Positions 7,654 to 16,294 of a stretch of 37,868 bases of DNA are shown here, one piece after another (the stretch's first letter is position 1; each line of letters opens with the position of its first letter). Origin of the DNA: DASXZH01 sp036502005 (lineage in GTDB: Bacteria; Armatimonadota; Fimbriimonadia; Fimbriimonadales; Fimbriimonadaceae). A program made the translations under genes and the position numbers. Where the stretch lies: contig DASXZH010000067.1 of the NCBI GenBank assembly GCA_036502005.1, positions 1 through 37,868 of the forward strand, read 5' to 3'. The notes under the pieces are model-generated. The model did no database searches. It worked only from the letters and a program-made list of their open reading frames with translations, and had not been told where the DNA came from.

Positions 7654-8493
7654 TCAGGGCTTGTCAATTCGGTAATAGTAGTCTTCCCAAGCGCTTCCAT
7701 AGGGATAGGCTGGATTGATAATGTCGCCAACATTCTGCTGGGTGGCATAGGCTTGGACCACTGCGTCGCCGTTGTAATCGGCCAGTGTCGGGCGGTTTGA
7801 AACTCTAACCGACTTTGCATGTCCGTCGCACCAGCCAACGTTAGCTTGAAGCGTGTGGGCGCCAAAGGTTGTCGGACTGTAAACGTAGGAAGGGCCCGTC
7901 AATCCGATATTGGAGACCAGTAAGCCTGCCCCTGAGTTGTCTTCCACGGCAACCGAATCGGCGATAAGGATCGTGTCCGAGGTCGCAGCGATTTGACTTG
8001 TGTTAACGGTGGTCCCGTCCGGCGAAATCACGTTTGTATTGGCACCGTAGCCTAATGGCTCAAAGAAGCCGCTCGTCGCCGGCACCAATTGGCTCGTTAT
8101 CGGGCAATTGAAGATCGGCTGATTCTTCATGTATGGATAGAGCAGGCCGTCGCTAGGCGTAGCCACTGGATCGTATCCCTTGTTGAAATCGATACTGTAT
8201 CCGCCCCACCAAAAGCAAACATTTAGGATAGGAGCAGGACCAGGGGTGAAGTTTAAATAGTTGTAATCGAAGACTGGCTCGGTGTCGTCGTAGTCGTTCG
8301 TATAGAGAAAATCGCCTAGCGTGATCTGCTTGATTTGCGACAGACAGACAGTTTTCTTAGCGGCTAATTTGGCCTGGGCGAAAACCGGGAACAGAATAGC
8401 GGCGAGAATGGCGATGATCGCGATGACCACCAACAGCTCGATAAGGGTGAACCCGCGAAGGGAAAGATGCGTTGGGTCTTGGTATTTTTTCAT
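7654..8493 (-). CDS. Prepilin-like protein with N-terminal methylation motif
   Basis: This 279-residue protein has a type IV pilin-like N-terminus: G14-F-T-L-I-E19 followed by a long hydrophobic helix and F-P-V-F-A-Q-A-K at 35-42. The C-terminal part has the G-W-C-D-G-H-A-K motif seen in the related H-X9-DG family. Such proteins are cleaved at G14 and methylated at F15, then sit in the inner membrane or in pseudopili of secretion-like systems. Lineages such as Armatimonadota and Planctomycetota carry many copies. The start is the ATG at 8493; the open frame extends to a TTG at 8523, which gives no better match. No pilus assembly genes lie nearby. It is 70 bp downstream of the BTAD regulator. 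Confidence 0.9.
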   Translation of the reverse strand: MKKYQDPTHLSLRGFTLIELLVVIAIIAILAAILFPVFAQAKLAAKKTVCLSQIKQITLGDFLYTNDYDDTEPVFDYNYLNFTPGPAPILNVCFWWGGYSIDFNKGYDPVATPSDGLLYPYMKNQPIFNCPITSQLVPATSGFFEPLGYGANTNVISPDGTTVNTSQIAATSDTILIADSVAVEDNSGAGLLVSNIGLTGPSYVYSPTTFGAHTLQANVGWCDGHAKSVRVSNRPTLADYNGDAVVQAYATQQNVGDIINPAYPYGSAWEDYYYRIDKP

Positions 8494-8563
8494 GAGGGCA
8501 GTCCGAGAAAACAATTGAGGCAACTGTAACTTACAACTAGGCCGTCAACCAAATATCAACACT

Positions 8564-11500
8564 TTATTTGTATTGAATTGCAAAGGTATAAGCCTCGTCT
8601 GCGTTCATGGCCAAGCCTTTCGCCCAAGCGCGCTCAAATGCCTCAGGCCGCAGTGCCGATCGAACTGTTTCAAGGGCCGAGATGCGGTCCTTTTCGTCCG
8701 GAGATTGGTCGGTTCGCCCTAAGCTGTGGGTGGCTCCGAGCAGAATGGTTGCCGCCTCGAACTCGCACACTTCAGATAAAAGGAGCGAATGGAGTTGGAT
8801 GCCATAAAGGGTGTAGTAAGAGAAGGCGCACTCCCTTCGTTTGACCATCGCCTCGTGATTACTTGCCAGCGCCGCCGATAGATTCCCTTTAAGCCACTGG
8901 TATCTGCTAATCAAGGTTAAAGCGAGGGCAAGGTTGAAGTCGTCGTGAAGCCTCTTGCTGATGCGGATCGCATCGCCGATCAAGACCATGGCTTCGTCAA
9001 GGCGGCCAGTGTCGAGGTAGACCCTGGCCAGATTGTAAAGAACCAATGGCGATGGTTCGCCGTCGAGCGAATTCGCTGAAGCGCTCTTGGCAGATAATAA
9101 AGCCTGCTCGGCAAGATCGAGCTCTCCCATGCCCCAATAGATGGCGCCGATTGATAGGTAAGTCTTTTCAAGCAATTGATAATCTTCAGCAACCTTTGCA
9201 TAAGGCAAAACCAGCAAATTGAGGTCCAGGCATTCTTGTTGCCTGCCGAGAAAACCTGCGCAAACGGAAATGCCCGAACGGCAGATCGCAATCTGCCTCT
9301 CACTCTTCATCGCTTTCGCAACTTCCAGAGCCTGGTTGCAAGCGCGATATGCAGCATCGAACTCGGAACTGCGAATGTAGGTCGTGCCGAGCATCCTTAG
9401 GAGAAGGATTCGATAATCGGGATCAAGCGCCTTCGATTCGGGCAGGTCGGATATTTGCCGGATATAGGCCCGCTCAATCATTTTTGGGCCCCCTGAATAC
9501 CAGTTGGCTTGCAGCGTATCCAGAAGATCTATGCACTTGTGGATTTCTCGCTTCTGTAAATAGAATCCGATGGCAGCGATATAGTTATCGTAATCGGCAG
9601 CCGTGCGAACGGCGATTTGCATAGCTGTCCTGGACAGCCCGTGATCGGGAAACTCTTTTCGATTGAGGAAATAATTGGCGTGCTGTTCGCGGAGTTCGCG
9701 ATATTCTTCGGCGCTTAGGCGATCTTCGCCATATTCGCGGAAAGCCTCAAGCATTCTAAAGCGTAGTTCTGCATCCTCGCGCCCCGTTTCTGCACCGACG
9801 AGGGATCGATCCTGCAACTCTATCACCGCCGCCATACACGCGTCGTGGGGGTTCTTTAAATCTTGGTTTTCCTGGGCCAGATTGTGCGCCCAACGATAGC
9901 TGACCTCAAACGCGGATTCGATCGAAAACCCTCCCCGAAATACCGAAAGGGCCGTAAATAGGCGTCTCAGGTCCGGCCTCAACAGTTCGTAGCTATAGTC
10001 GATGGCGGCCCGCAGGCTTCGGTGGCGCTCGGAGATGTCTCTTCGCCTGCTAGTTAAAGCCGTCAACCGATTTTGAAGGTGTTGCACCATTTGGGCCGGG
10101 GCAAAGCTGTTCGAAGTTGCCGCCGCGATCTCAAGGGCGAGCGGAAGCCCCTCCATCTGCAAGCAAATTCGAGCAATAGGGGCCGCGTTCTTCCGCGTCA
10201 ACTGAAAATCCGGGCGAACACGTTGGCACCGATCGACAAACAGCTGGATGCAGGGATTCCGAAGCTGATCTGTGAGCAAATCTGCGGAAGTCTCTTCCGC
10301 CCAATCCAAGCCATGGGTTGGCACCGGCAATGGCCCAAGCCCAATCTCCCACTCCCCATCAATCTTAAGCGCCTGCCGGGTGGTAACCAGGACTTGAAGA
10401 TGTGGCACTCGCCGAACGAGGTCGGCCACAAAGGGCGTGGCTTGCTCAACGATATGCTCTAGGTTATCGAGAATGACCAGGTTCTTCGAGCCTTTGAGGA
10501 CGCTCCCCACGGCTTCGAATAGATCTTCTCGTCCTAGATTCCCGGCCTTAAACGTATCGAGGATGGAGTCGGCTAGCATTTCCGCCGAAGCGAGGTCGGC
10601 GAGCGGATTAAACCAAACATCCCAACCCAACTGCTCTGAAAGAAGCCTCCCGACCTCGATAGAAAGCCTGGTCTTGCCTACCCCGGCCGGTCCGACGATA
10701 CTAACGAGCCTTGCACCTGTGTTTTGAATCAAATCCAGAGCCCTTTCGATCTCAGGCTCCCGGCCATAAAACTGCGTAAGTGGGGAAGGCAGTCTGGACA
10801 ATTGCGCGGAGTCCTGCTCAACAATGCTGTAAAGGGCAGGGGTGTGGGAAGTCTCGGCCTCTTCTTGGTTTACTGGGTTTCGTTGGTCAGTGCCGCCTTG
10901 CGACGCAGCGGAGGATACGGCACCGCGTACACCTAATGCAGCTTTTGCTCTTTGCCCCAGCCTCTTGGCTTCTACCGAAGGTTCGCAACTGAGCTGTTCT
11001 GCCAGGTACTGCTTTAGCTCGCGGTATTGGTTCAAGGCGCTTGAGGGCCTCGATGTGACCAGGTATTTCTCCATCAACCGTACGTGCCATTCTTCGTTAA
11101 GCGGCTCTTTTGCGAGTGCCAGCCTTAGGTAAAGGATGCTTTCTTCATCGAGTTTCTCGGCTTCGCAAAGCTCGATGAGACGCCGAATCGCGTAAAGGTA
11201 GAGATCCTCAAGGCGTAGCCTTTCGCTTTGAATCCAATCTTCGTAAAAGCCGGGAAGTAGTTCCCCCTTATAAAGGGTGACCGCCGTTTTGAGAGCTTCG
11301 ATTTGTTCGTGCGGCTCACTTTGGCTCGATGCGCGAGCAACCAGTGCCTCGAATTCTGATACATCGGTGGTGACCAATTCCGAGTTCATCTGGAGGGTGG
11401 ACTGCCTGGCCATAAGAATCCCCTCTACGCCAAGGGTGGGCGGCTCAAGTGCGCGCCGAAGGGTGAAAAGGGCCTGGCGGAGATTTCGGGCCGTTGCTTC

Positions 11501-11689
11501 GGGATCCTGGTCAGGCCAAAGCAATTCGGCGACCTCTTCCCGGTGATGCATGCGATTTCGAGTGAGGGCTAGATAGGCAAGGAGCAAGCCAACTCGCCGC
11601 GTGCGAAAGCGCGTGACAAGTAGCCGGTCAGCCTTTGCCTGCAGCGTACCAAGCATTTCAACACGCCAAACCGGGTGCGCGGCATTCAT
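8564..11689 (-). CDS. BTAD-domain regulator with NB-ARC-like ATPase and TPR repeats
   Basis: This protein of about 1040 residues has an N-terminal winged-helix DNA-binding domain (about 8-95), a bacterial transcriptional activation domain (BTAD, about 110-250), and an STAND-type ATPase with Walker A G-P-A-G-V-G-K-T near 333-340 and Walker B L-V-I-L-D near 404-408. A long TPR-like C-terminal region follows. This is the AfsR/SARP-ATPase layout; the TPRs sense a ligand or partner and the ATPase gates activation. I place the start at ATG 11689 because TACTAT ends 6 nt upstream; an in-frame ATG at 11695 abuts that box. Divergent from the PaiB-like gene. The regulated genes are not evident; the prepilin gene just downstream may be co-transcribed. 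Confidence 0.88.
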   Translation of the reverse strand: MNAAHPVWRVEMLGTLQAKADRLLVTRFRTRRVGLLLAYLALTRNRMHHREEVAELLWPDQDPEATARNLRQALFTLRRALEPPTLGVEGILMARQSTLQMNSELVTTDVSEFEALVARASSQSEPHEQIEALKTAVTLYKGELLPGFYEDWIQSERLRLEDLYLYAIRRLIELCEAEKLDEESILYLRLALAKEPLNEEWHVRLMEKYLVTSRPSSALNQYRELKQYLAEQLSCEPSVEAKRLGQRAKAALGVRGAVSSAASQGGTDQRNPVNQEEAETSHTPALYSIVEQDSAQLSRLPSPLTQFYGREPEIERALDLIQNTGARLVSIVGPAGVGKTRLSIEVGRLLSEQLGWDVWFNPLADLASAEMLADSILDTFKAGNLGREDLFEAVGSVLKGSKNLVILDNLEHIVEQATPFVADLVRRVPHLQVLVTTRQALKIDGEWEIGLGPLPVPTHGLDWAEETSADLLTDQLRNPCIQLFVDRCQRVRPDFQLTRKNAAPIARICLQMEGLPLALEIAAATSNSFAPAQMVQHLQNRLTALTSRRRDISERHRSLRAAIDYSYELLRPDLRRLFTALSVFRGGFSIESAFEVSYRWAHNLAQENQDLKNPHDACMAAVIELQDRSLVGAETGREDAELRFRMLEAFREYGEDRLSAEEYRELREQHANYFLNRKEFPDHGLSRTAMQIAVRTAADYDNYIAAIGFYLQKREIHKCIDLLDTLQANWYSGGPKMIERAYIRQISDLPESKALDPDYRILLLRMLGTTYIRSSEFDAAYRACNQALEVAKAMKSERQIAICRSGISVCAGFLGRQQECLDLNLLVLPYAKVAEDYQLLEKTYLSIGAIYWGMGELDLAEQALLSAKSASANSLDGEPSPLVLYNLARVYLDTGRLDEAMVLIGDAIRISKRLHDDFNLALALTLISRYQWLKGNLSAALASNHEAMVKRRECAFSYYTLYGIQLHSLLLSEVCEFEAATILLGATHSLGRTDQSPDEKDRISALETVRSALRPEAFERAWAKGLAMNADEAYTFAIQYK

Positions 11690-11695
11690 CTCCAT

Positions 11696-11701
11696 ATAGT
11701 A
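11696..11701 (-). promoter_or_regulatory. Putative -10 box of the BTAD regulator (TACTAT)
   Basis: TACTAT on the minus strand ends 6 nt before the ATG at 11689 and directly abuts the alternative ATG at 11695. Under the spacing seen for other genes here it supports 11689 as the start. Confidence 0.35.
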
Positions 11702-11739
11702 TGCAGGCGGTTGAGAGCGGCCCGTTCAATGCGCGTGGG

Positions 11740-11745
11740 TAAGCT
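11740..11745 (+). promoter_or_regulatory. Putative -10 box of the PaiB-like gene (TAAGCT)
   Basis: TAAGCT ends 7 nt before the ATG at 11753, the start that also matches the family N-terminus. No Shine-Dalgarno sequence is present. Confidence 0.4.
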
Positions 11746-11752
11746 CGTCCCG

Positions 11753-12388
11753 ATGTATCCAATGCCCGAGTTCCGGGAGCAAGACCAAGAGGCGATCATC
11801 GCCTTCATGCGGAAATACCCGTTTGCGATGGTCACTGCTGTGGATGAATCGGGTTCTATCGTGGCAACCCACGTTCCCTTGCTATTAAGCATTAGGGGCT
11901 CCCAAATTAAGCTTCGCGGGCATGTAATGCGAAAAACGCCCTACTGGAAGGGATTCAAGAGCGCGGGTGAGGTGCTGGTGGCGTTTACGGGGCCGAACGC
12001 GCCCGTTCTCGCCAGTTGGAACGCCAATCTTCGCTTTGGAGGCACTTGGAATTACATGGCGGTTCATGCCAGGGGCTTCTTAACTTTTTTGCCTGAGGCA
12101 GACTTAGTTGAAATCCTGAAAGAGCTGAAAGATGGCAACGAGGTTGACCCCGCCGCCAAGTTCGCCCTTCTTCCGCCGGACTATGTGCCCTCGCTCATAG
12201 GAGCAATCGAAGGTTTTGAGATTGAAGTGTCTCACGTAGAGGCGGTTTTTAAGCTAAGCCAAAACCGGAGCCTAGCGGATTTCGAGAACACCGTAAAGGA
12301 ACTGCAAAAGAAGGGTAACGAGTCCGCGCTGGTAGCGGAAGAAATGCTTGCACGCAAGACCCTTTTCTTTCCAGGGAATGCGACTTAG
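11753..12388 (+). CDS. PaiB-like FMN-binding protein
   Basis: This 211-residue protein starts M-Y-P-M-P-E-F-R-E, like PaiB and related FMN_bind_2 proteins. It has the family's T-H-V-P-L-L-L near residue 43, H-V-M-R-K-T-P-Y-W near 60 and A-S-W-N-A-N-L-R-F-G-G-T-W-N-Y (the usual version has W-Y-x-T-W-N-Y) near 88-102. These form a split-barrel flavin-binding fold. PaiB was described as a regulator of sporulation and protease genes in Bacillus, but most homologues have no proven role. The ORF extends upstream to 11675, but the TAAGCT box and family alignment favour 11753. The next gene begins 11 bp after its stop. Confidence 0.85.
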   Translation: MYPMPEFREQDQEAIIAFMRKYPFAMVTAVDESGSIVATHVPLLLSIRGSQIKLRGHVMRKTPYWKGFKSAGEVLVAFTGPNAPVLASWNANLRFGGTWNYMAVHARGFLTFLPEADLVEILKELKDGNEVDPAAKFALLPPDYVPSLIGAIEGFEIEVSHVEAVFKLSQNRSLADFENTVKELQKKGNESALVAEEMLARKTLFFPGNAT

Positions 12389-12399
12389 GGCCAGCATAG

Positions 12400-12813
12400 A
12401 TGGAAGGAGTTCAGCCAATTTCGAAAGACCCGCTTCAAGGTTATAAGCGTTGGTTTTACGCCGCCACCGCCTACAACTTTCTCTGGGGCCTTATCGCAAT
12501 CCTCGCTCCTTACAAAATCTTTCTCCTTCTTGGAATACCGCCTTTCCAGCCGATGGAAGCGTTTCAATGCATCGGCATGATTGTTGGCGTTTATGCCTAC
12601 GGATACTATCTGCTCGCCCGAGACCCCGTGCGCTATAGCGGCCTCATTTGGGTTGGGCTAGCCGGCAAAACATTTGGCCCTATCGGCTTTGTATTCGCGG
12701 CTTTGCAAGGTCATTTGCCGTGGTCCTTTGGGTTCAATCTTCTCTTCAACGATCTGATTTGGTGGCCTGTTTTCTGGTCGTTTGCGCTTCGGTATGCGCG
12801 AAAACCGCTTTAA
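12400..12813 (+). CDS. Small integral membrane protein, four helices
   Basis: This 137-residue protein has about four hydrophobic segments (residues about 22-44, 54-72, 80-102, 108-130) separated by short loops, including P-P-F-Q-P and A-R-D-P-V-R. It begins 11 bp after the PaiB-like gene, so it is probably in the same transcript. I do not recognise the family. Its size and helix count are like small DoxX or DUF4345-type proteins, but no defining motif is visible. Confidence 0.75.
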   Translation: MEGVQPISKDPLQGYKRWFYAATAYNFLWGLIAILAPYKIFLLLGIPPFQPMEAFQCIGMIVGVYAYGYYLLARDPVRYSGLIWVGLAGKTFGPIGFVFAALQGHLPWSFGFNLLFNDLIWWPVFWSFALRYARKPL

Positions 12814-12869
12814 GTAGCCACAACCATTCTGGTAGTATGAGCTCACAACGTTCGTTGGTCAACGTTGCG

Positions 12870-12875
12870 TACAAT
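12870..12875 (+). promoter_or_regulatory. Putative -10 box upstream of the HExxH gene (TACAAT)
   Basis: TACAAT ends 7 nt before the ATG at 12883. The pair 12883-13974 thus seems to have its own promoter and a leaderless first gene; there is no Shine-Dalgarno sequence. Confidence 0.4.
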
Positions 12876-12882
12876 AGCCTAG

Positions 12883-13320
12883 ATGCGCAACGCAGTTGGC
12901 TTAACGGGGCCGCAAATACAAGAATGTCAGGATTTCTGGAGCGTACTGCTCTCAGGATCAGGTTACTCCTTCTTGCTCGACATATCATGTGCCTCAAGCA
13001 ACGGTTCGGAAACACTTGCCATGTGCGGTAAGGGATATGTTATGCTTGGCGCGAACATCCTACCCGGAGCAAATCCTCAAACTATGCGCGATCGGTTGAC
13101 TCTGCAGGCGAGCCTTGCGCACGAGTTCGCTCACCTTGATCGACACGAGCTAGGAGTTGTTCGATCCGCCAGCGGCCCGGAATATGACCTGGAAGAGGGT
13201 GAAGCAAGCGCCCATGCCTCCACATACTCCATACTTGAACAAAGCGATAAGTGTGATCTTGTGTTCGACGCATCTGAGTGTTTTCGCGAATGGTGTCACA
13301 AGAATTGCCAAGAGGACTAG
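12883..13320 (+). CDS. HExxH metallopeptidase-like protein
   Basis: This 145-residue protein contains A-H80-E81-F-A-H84 in a predicted helix, the zinc-binding HExxH motif of gluzincin-type peptidases, followed by acidic L-E-E-G-E-A-S-A-H-A-S (103-113), where a third metal ligand could lie (E104, E105 or E107). The spacing resembles small ImmA/IrrE-like peptidases, which cleave repressors or antitoxins, but the sequence is not close to one I can name. There is no signal peptide, so it acts in the cytoplasm. Five cysteines occur in the last 30-110 residues. Its stop codon (13318-13320) directly abuts the ATG of the next gene, implying coupled expression with the PD-(D/E)XK-like protein. Confidence 0.7.
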   Translation: MRNAVGLTGPQIQECQDFWSVLLSGSGYSFLLDISCASSNGSETLAMCGKGYVMLGANILPGANPQTMRDRLTLQASLAHEFAHLDRHELGVVRSASGPEYDLEEGEASAHASTYSILEQSDKCDLVFDASECFREWCHKNCQED

Positions 13321-13974
13321 ATGCTTGTTAAATCTTTAGGCGCCGTGGTAACGACAGAGTGTGAGCTCAAACTCGACGGCTGTACCGCAGTTGCGCCCGG
13401 GCCTGTCGTCGTTGTAAAAGAGGTATTCACCGGACTTCAGCATAACGTATGCCGGAATTGTCTCGAAGAGATGATCCGATCTGGCGACTGGGAAATGCAG
13501 AACACGTCTATTCAATTTCGGAGTGACTTCGCAGTGATCTCGGCAGCCACAAATAAGGCTGTTATTGCACTCGAAATCAAAGCACACAGTTGGGTGAATG
13601 GCCATTCAGAAGGAAGTCGCGCGAGGAGGTGGTATTGGAACCAGATGATGCATGGTCGTTCTCTACCAACGAGGTATCTGATGCTGTTTGTCTTATCAGG
13701 GCATCTTTGGATTTTCGATGTTGGAAGCAGCAAAGATGCGGAGAACTACAACGAAATTGCGGCAATTCCTGCCGCTGAAGCGCTTCGAGATTTGAATATG
13801 CGAATCGATGAAACGGCTGCGGAGCCCGTCCTCTCCGACCAATTTGGTGATTTATTGCAGAACCTTTTGAATAGCTCTGCCGGCAAAAATGCCCCGGGAT
13901 GGATCAGAAAATTGCGATTGGGCGAAGTTCTACCTGAAAGGATGCAGATAGTGTCGAACTTTACCGCAGCTTGA
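13321..13974 (+). CDS. Putative zinc-ribbon / PD-(D/E)XK-like protein
   Basis: This 217-residue protein has two cysteine pairs, C14/C21 and C44/C47 (C-R-N-C), spaced like a zinc ribbon. Then comes a D69 ... E85-I-K87 arrangement on adjacent strands (I-A-L-E-I-K-A), which fits the catalytic core of PD-(D/E)XK nucleases. No other domain is recognisable; the C-terminal half is helical. The nuclease assignment rests on this short motif and is an inference. It directly abuts the HExxH gene, so the two proteins are probably made together. A peptidase with a nuclease-like partner recalls defence or stress-response pairs, but nothing here proves that. Confidence 0.55.
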   Translation: MLVKSLGAVVTTECELKLDGCTAVAPGPVVVVKEVFTGLQHNVCRNCLEEMIRSGDWEMQNTSIQFRSDFAVISAATNKAVIALEIKAHSWVNGHSEGSRARRWYWNQMMHGRSLPTRYLMLFVLSGHLWIFDVGSSKDAENYNEIAAIPAAEALRDLNMRIDETAAEPVLSDQFGDLLQNLLNSSAGKNAPGWIRKLRLGEVLPERMQIVSNFTAA

Positions 13975-14023
13975 GAATCGGCTAGGCCTTGAGCGCTCCT
14001 AAAGATAGCCTCGAATCACTCTC

Positions 14024-14885
14024 ATGAATCTCTTTGTCCTTCTTTGTGTTACGGTTTTTGCCGCCGTTCAGACCGGCGTCTGGAAATCATCTCCCGATGG
14101 CGATCTTGCTCTGGTACCGTTCAAGAGCGCGCCGTTTCCGCATAGCAGCAGGGATCAGGGTTTCACGGCCAGCGACAAGACGTTCTACCCGCGTGATCCT
14201 TATTACAGCGATTCAACGGTCGGAGTCTTCATCCCAAAGCAGTTCGTGCCAGGAAAAACGATCAACTTCGTCGTTCACTTTCATGGTTGGAATAACCACG
14301 TCGAAAACGTGTTCGACCACTACGATCATGCGCATGAGCGGCTTGAATGCAGTTCTTATAGTCCCTCAAGGCCCCAAGGATGCGCCAGATTCCAACGATG
14401 GCAAGCTCCAATTCGACCAAGGTTCCCTAACCGCACTCTTAAACGAGGCTTTAACGTTCCTTGCAAAAGAAGGGCGTATTTCTCCAACAGCAACCCTCGG
14501 TCAAGTGGCGCTAACCGCTCACAGTGGTGGCTATTTGGTAACCACCTATATTCTCGACCGCAAGGAGTTGTACGACAAGATCACCGACGTCATCCTGTTC
14601 GATGCCACCTACGGAGGACTGCCGGCCTTTGCCGATTATGCCGCAACTGCTGGCCACAGACTGATCTCGATCTGCACGGAACATTTGGGACATGAGAACG
14701 CCCGCCTCATCGCGCTGCTTCAGAAGAGGCACGTCGAGCCGAGAGTGATGTTCGAAGAAGATGTCACAGATGCTGATGTCGCCAAACGAGGCCCATTGAT
14801 AGTGCTAAGGACAACCTTAGAGCACGACGAAACCGTTAGCAAACGCGACTACTTTGCCAAGTGGCTTCATGACTGCAAGTTCTAG
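14024..14885 (+). pseudogene. Exported alpha/beta-hydrolase-like protein, single-base frameshift
   Basis: The first frame gives a signal peptide (residues 1-15) and a coherent start through V-V-H-F-H-G-W-N-N-H. At about 14320-14340 the sequence must skip one base to continue as R-M-S-G-L-N-A-V-L-I-V-P-Q-G-P-K. It then runs to 14885 with L-T-A-H-S-G-G-Y, a nucleophile-elbow-like serine motif, and D-A-T-Y-G-G-L. The span is 862 nt, one base too many. The fold suggests a secreted or periplasmic hydrolase acting on an unknown ester or amide. It could be a genuine pseudogene or a sequencing error. Confidence 0.75.
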
Positions 14886-14963
14886 CCAGATTTCGCCAAA
14901 ATTTGATTAACATATCTTAAATAAACCTTGACCCGGGGCATGAATCACAGGTATGGACAGCAC

Positions 14964-15373
14964 ATGAACCTTTTTACTCGTGTAAAGTACGTCGTCGCCG
15001 TTTTCGCTTTTATTGCAGCTTTCGGCTGCGGAGGTTCCGGTAGTGGAGGGCGGGCACTACGGATGAGGTATCAGCGGGCCCTGCAAATGGTTACACGTTT
15101 AGCGTAAAGACGCTTAACTGCAATGGGACCCTTGAAATAGGGAAAACAGGCGGGTGGGGGAGCGCTACGCTAGCCGAGGTCAACTTTATCGAGGTGAACG
15201 ATGAAGGCACTCCGACCGGCACTTCGGAGAGTACGCCGAATAACCAAATCCTTAACAACTATGTGGACACCTTTATGTCCACAAAAAGCCCCGCTGGGCT
15301 CTACGAAGTGGAAGTTGTTATCGGGAGCACCACCTACAAGGCCGGTTACATCGAATACACGGCCGGTTGCTGA
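14964..15373 (+). pseudogene. Small lipoprotein, single-base frameshift
   Basis: ATG 14964 starts a lipoprotein signal with A-A-F-G-C (cysteine at residue 22) followed by G-G-S-G-S-G-G. The frame then closes early. Adding one base in the G-run at about 15047-15053 restores A-G-T-T-D-E-V-S-A-G-P-A-N-G-Y and a coherent protein of about 136 residues to the TGA at 15371-15373. The mature part (F-S-V-K-T-L-N-C-N-G-T-L-E-I-G) is predicted to be beta-rich and ends with E-Y-T-A-G-C, suggesting a disulfide. Function unknown. It lies on the same strand as the broken hydrolase 78 bp upstream, and both breaks are single-base. Confidence 0.7.
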
Positions 15374-15391
15374 GGCAACCCAAGTCGCAAG

Positions 15392-15426
15392 GGTGGCCGC
15401 GAACTGCTTCGAAGGCCACCGTTTTT
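15392..15426 (+). terminator. Rho-independent terminator
   Basis: GGTGGCC at 15392-15398 pairs with GGCCACC at 15414-15420 (7 bp, 15-nt loop) and is followed by GTTTTTG. It sits 18 bp after the lipoprotein stop and before the convergent anti-sigma gene. Confidence 0.65.
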
Positions 15427-15439
15427 GTGAAAACTCCTG

Positions 15440-16294
15440 CTAGTTGCCGTTCGACTTGATGCTTAGCGACGCGCTTTGGTGTGGTGCCACGATAATTCGC
15501 ATGTGCGCCGTCACGGTTGCCGTAGAACTTGGATCTGGCGCGCCAGTGGTTTTTGGCTTATAACCGCCGTGGTCTTTCACCTTCCAACCTTCGCTATCCT
15601 TGGTGAAAGATGTCCATGAGATGGGATTCAAACTCAGGGGATCTAGCCTAATCTCCAGTCGATCATTCCCTTTGTCTTTGGGGATCAACTCCAAGGTGGA
15701 CTGGTCGTTGCCGTAACTAATTGAAGAATAGCTTGCAGGCGAGAGGTCGGCCGTAACCTTGACATCGTAAGTATTGCCCTTGTGTTGGGATTGAACGACT
15801 AACGGAATATCAGCGGGGAACGGTTGCCCGTCCAGCAGTCCAGTCACTGTGATAGTACCATTGTCAGATACACTCGCGTTGAATGTCAGTTCGCCGGATT
15901 GAACGGCCCTGGCTAGAGCCGATTTCATGGAAGCAAGAGTTTTAACCGGCGAGGCAGTCGCATTTCCGGGCGCGAGAACGAGGGCAATGGCGACGATGGC
16001 CGTAGCCGCAGAACCAGATATTAGAATGTTTTTCATAAGTGGATTTCCTAGCATTCGAGCCAACAAATGCTTTCGGCCAGGTTCGAGCAATATCCGCTGA
16101 TCGAGTTTCCTTCTCAGTCCCTCTGGTACCGCTAAGTTGCTATCCAGGCGGGCGTCAAGAGATCGATGAAACTCAACAAAAAGCCGACATTCCGGGCAAT
16201 CCGCAATGTGATCGGCCACTGTTTGCTTCGACTTCTTCGAAAGTTCGCCGCTCAAATATGGGGAAACCAAAGATTGGATCTTTTCACATTTCAT
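15440..16294 (-). CDS. Zinc-binding anti-sigma factor
   Basis: This 284-residue protein has an N-terminal anti-sigma zinc-finger motif, H29-x3-C33-x2-C36, a membrane helix at about 88-108, and a 175-residue extracytoplasmic part rich in beta strands, ending in a Ser/Thr/Pro-rich region. The zinc motif is the usual binding domain for ECF sigma factors. The start ATG at 16294 lies inside the sigma gene: the reading frames overlap by 11 nt, so the proteins are made together. The open frame extends upstream to 16330, but 16294 gives the M-K-C-E-K start typical of the family. What its outer domain senses is not visible. Confidence 0.87.
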   Translation of the reverse strand: MKCEKIQSLVSPYLSGELSKKSKQTVADHIADCPECRLFVEFHRSLDARLDSNLAVPEGLRRKLDQRILLEPGRKHLLARMLGNPLMKNILISGSAATAIVAIALVLAPGNATASPVKTLASMKSALARAVQSGELTFNASVSDNGTITVTGLLDGQPFPADIPLVVQSQHKGNTYDVKVTADLSPASYSSISYGNDQSTLELIPKDKGNDRLEIRLDPLSLNPISWTSFTKDSEGWKVKDHGGYKPKTTGAPDPSSTATVTAHMRIIVAPHQSASLSIKSNGN

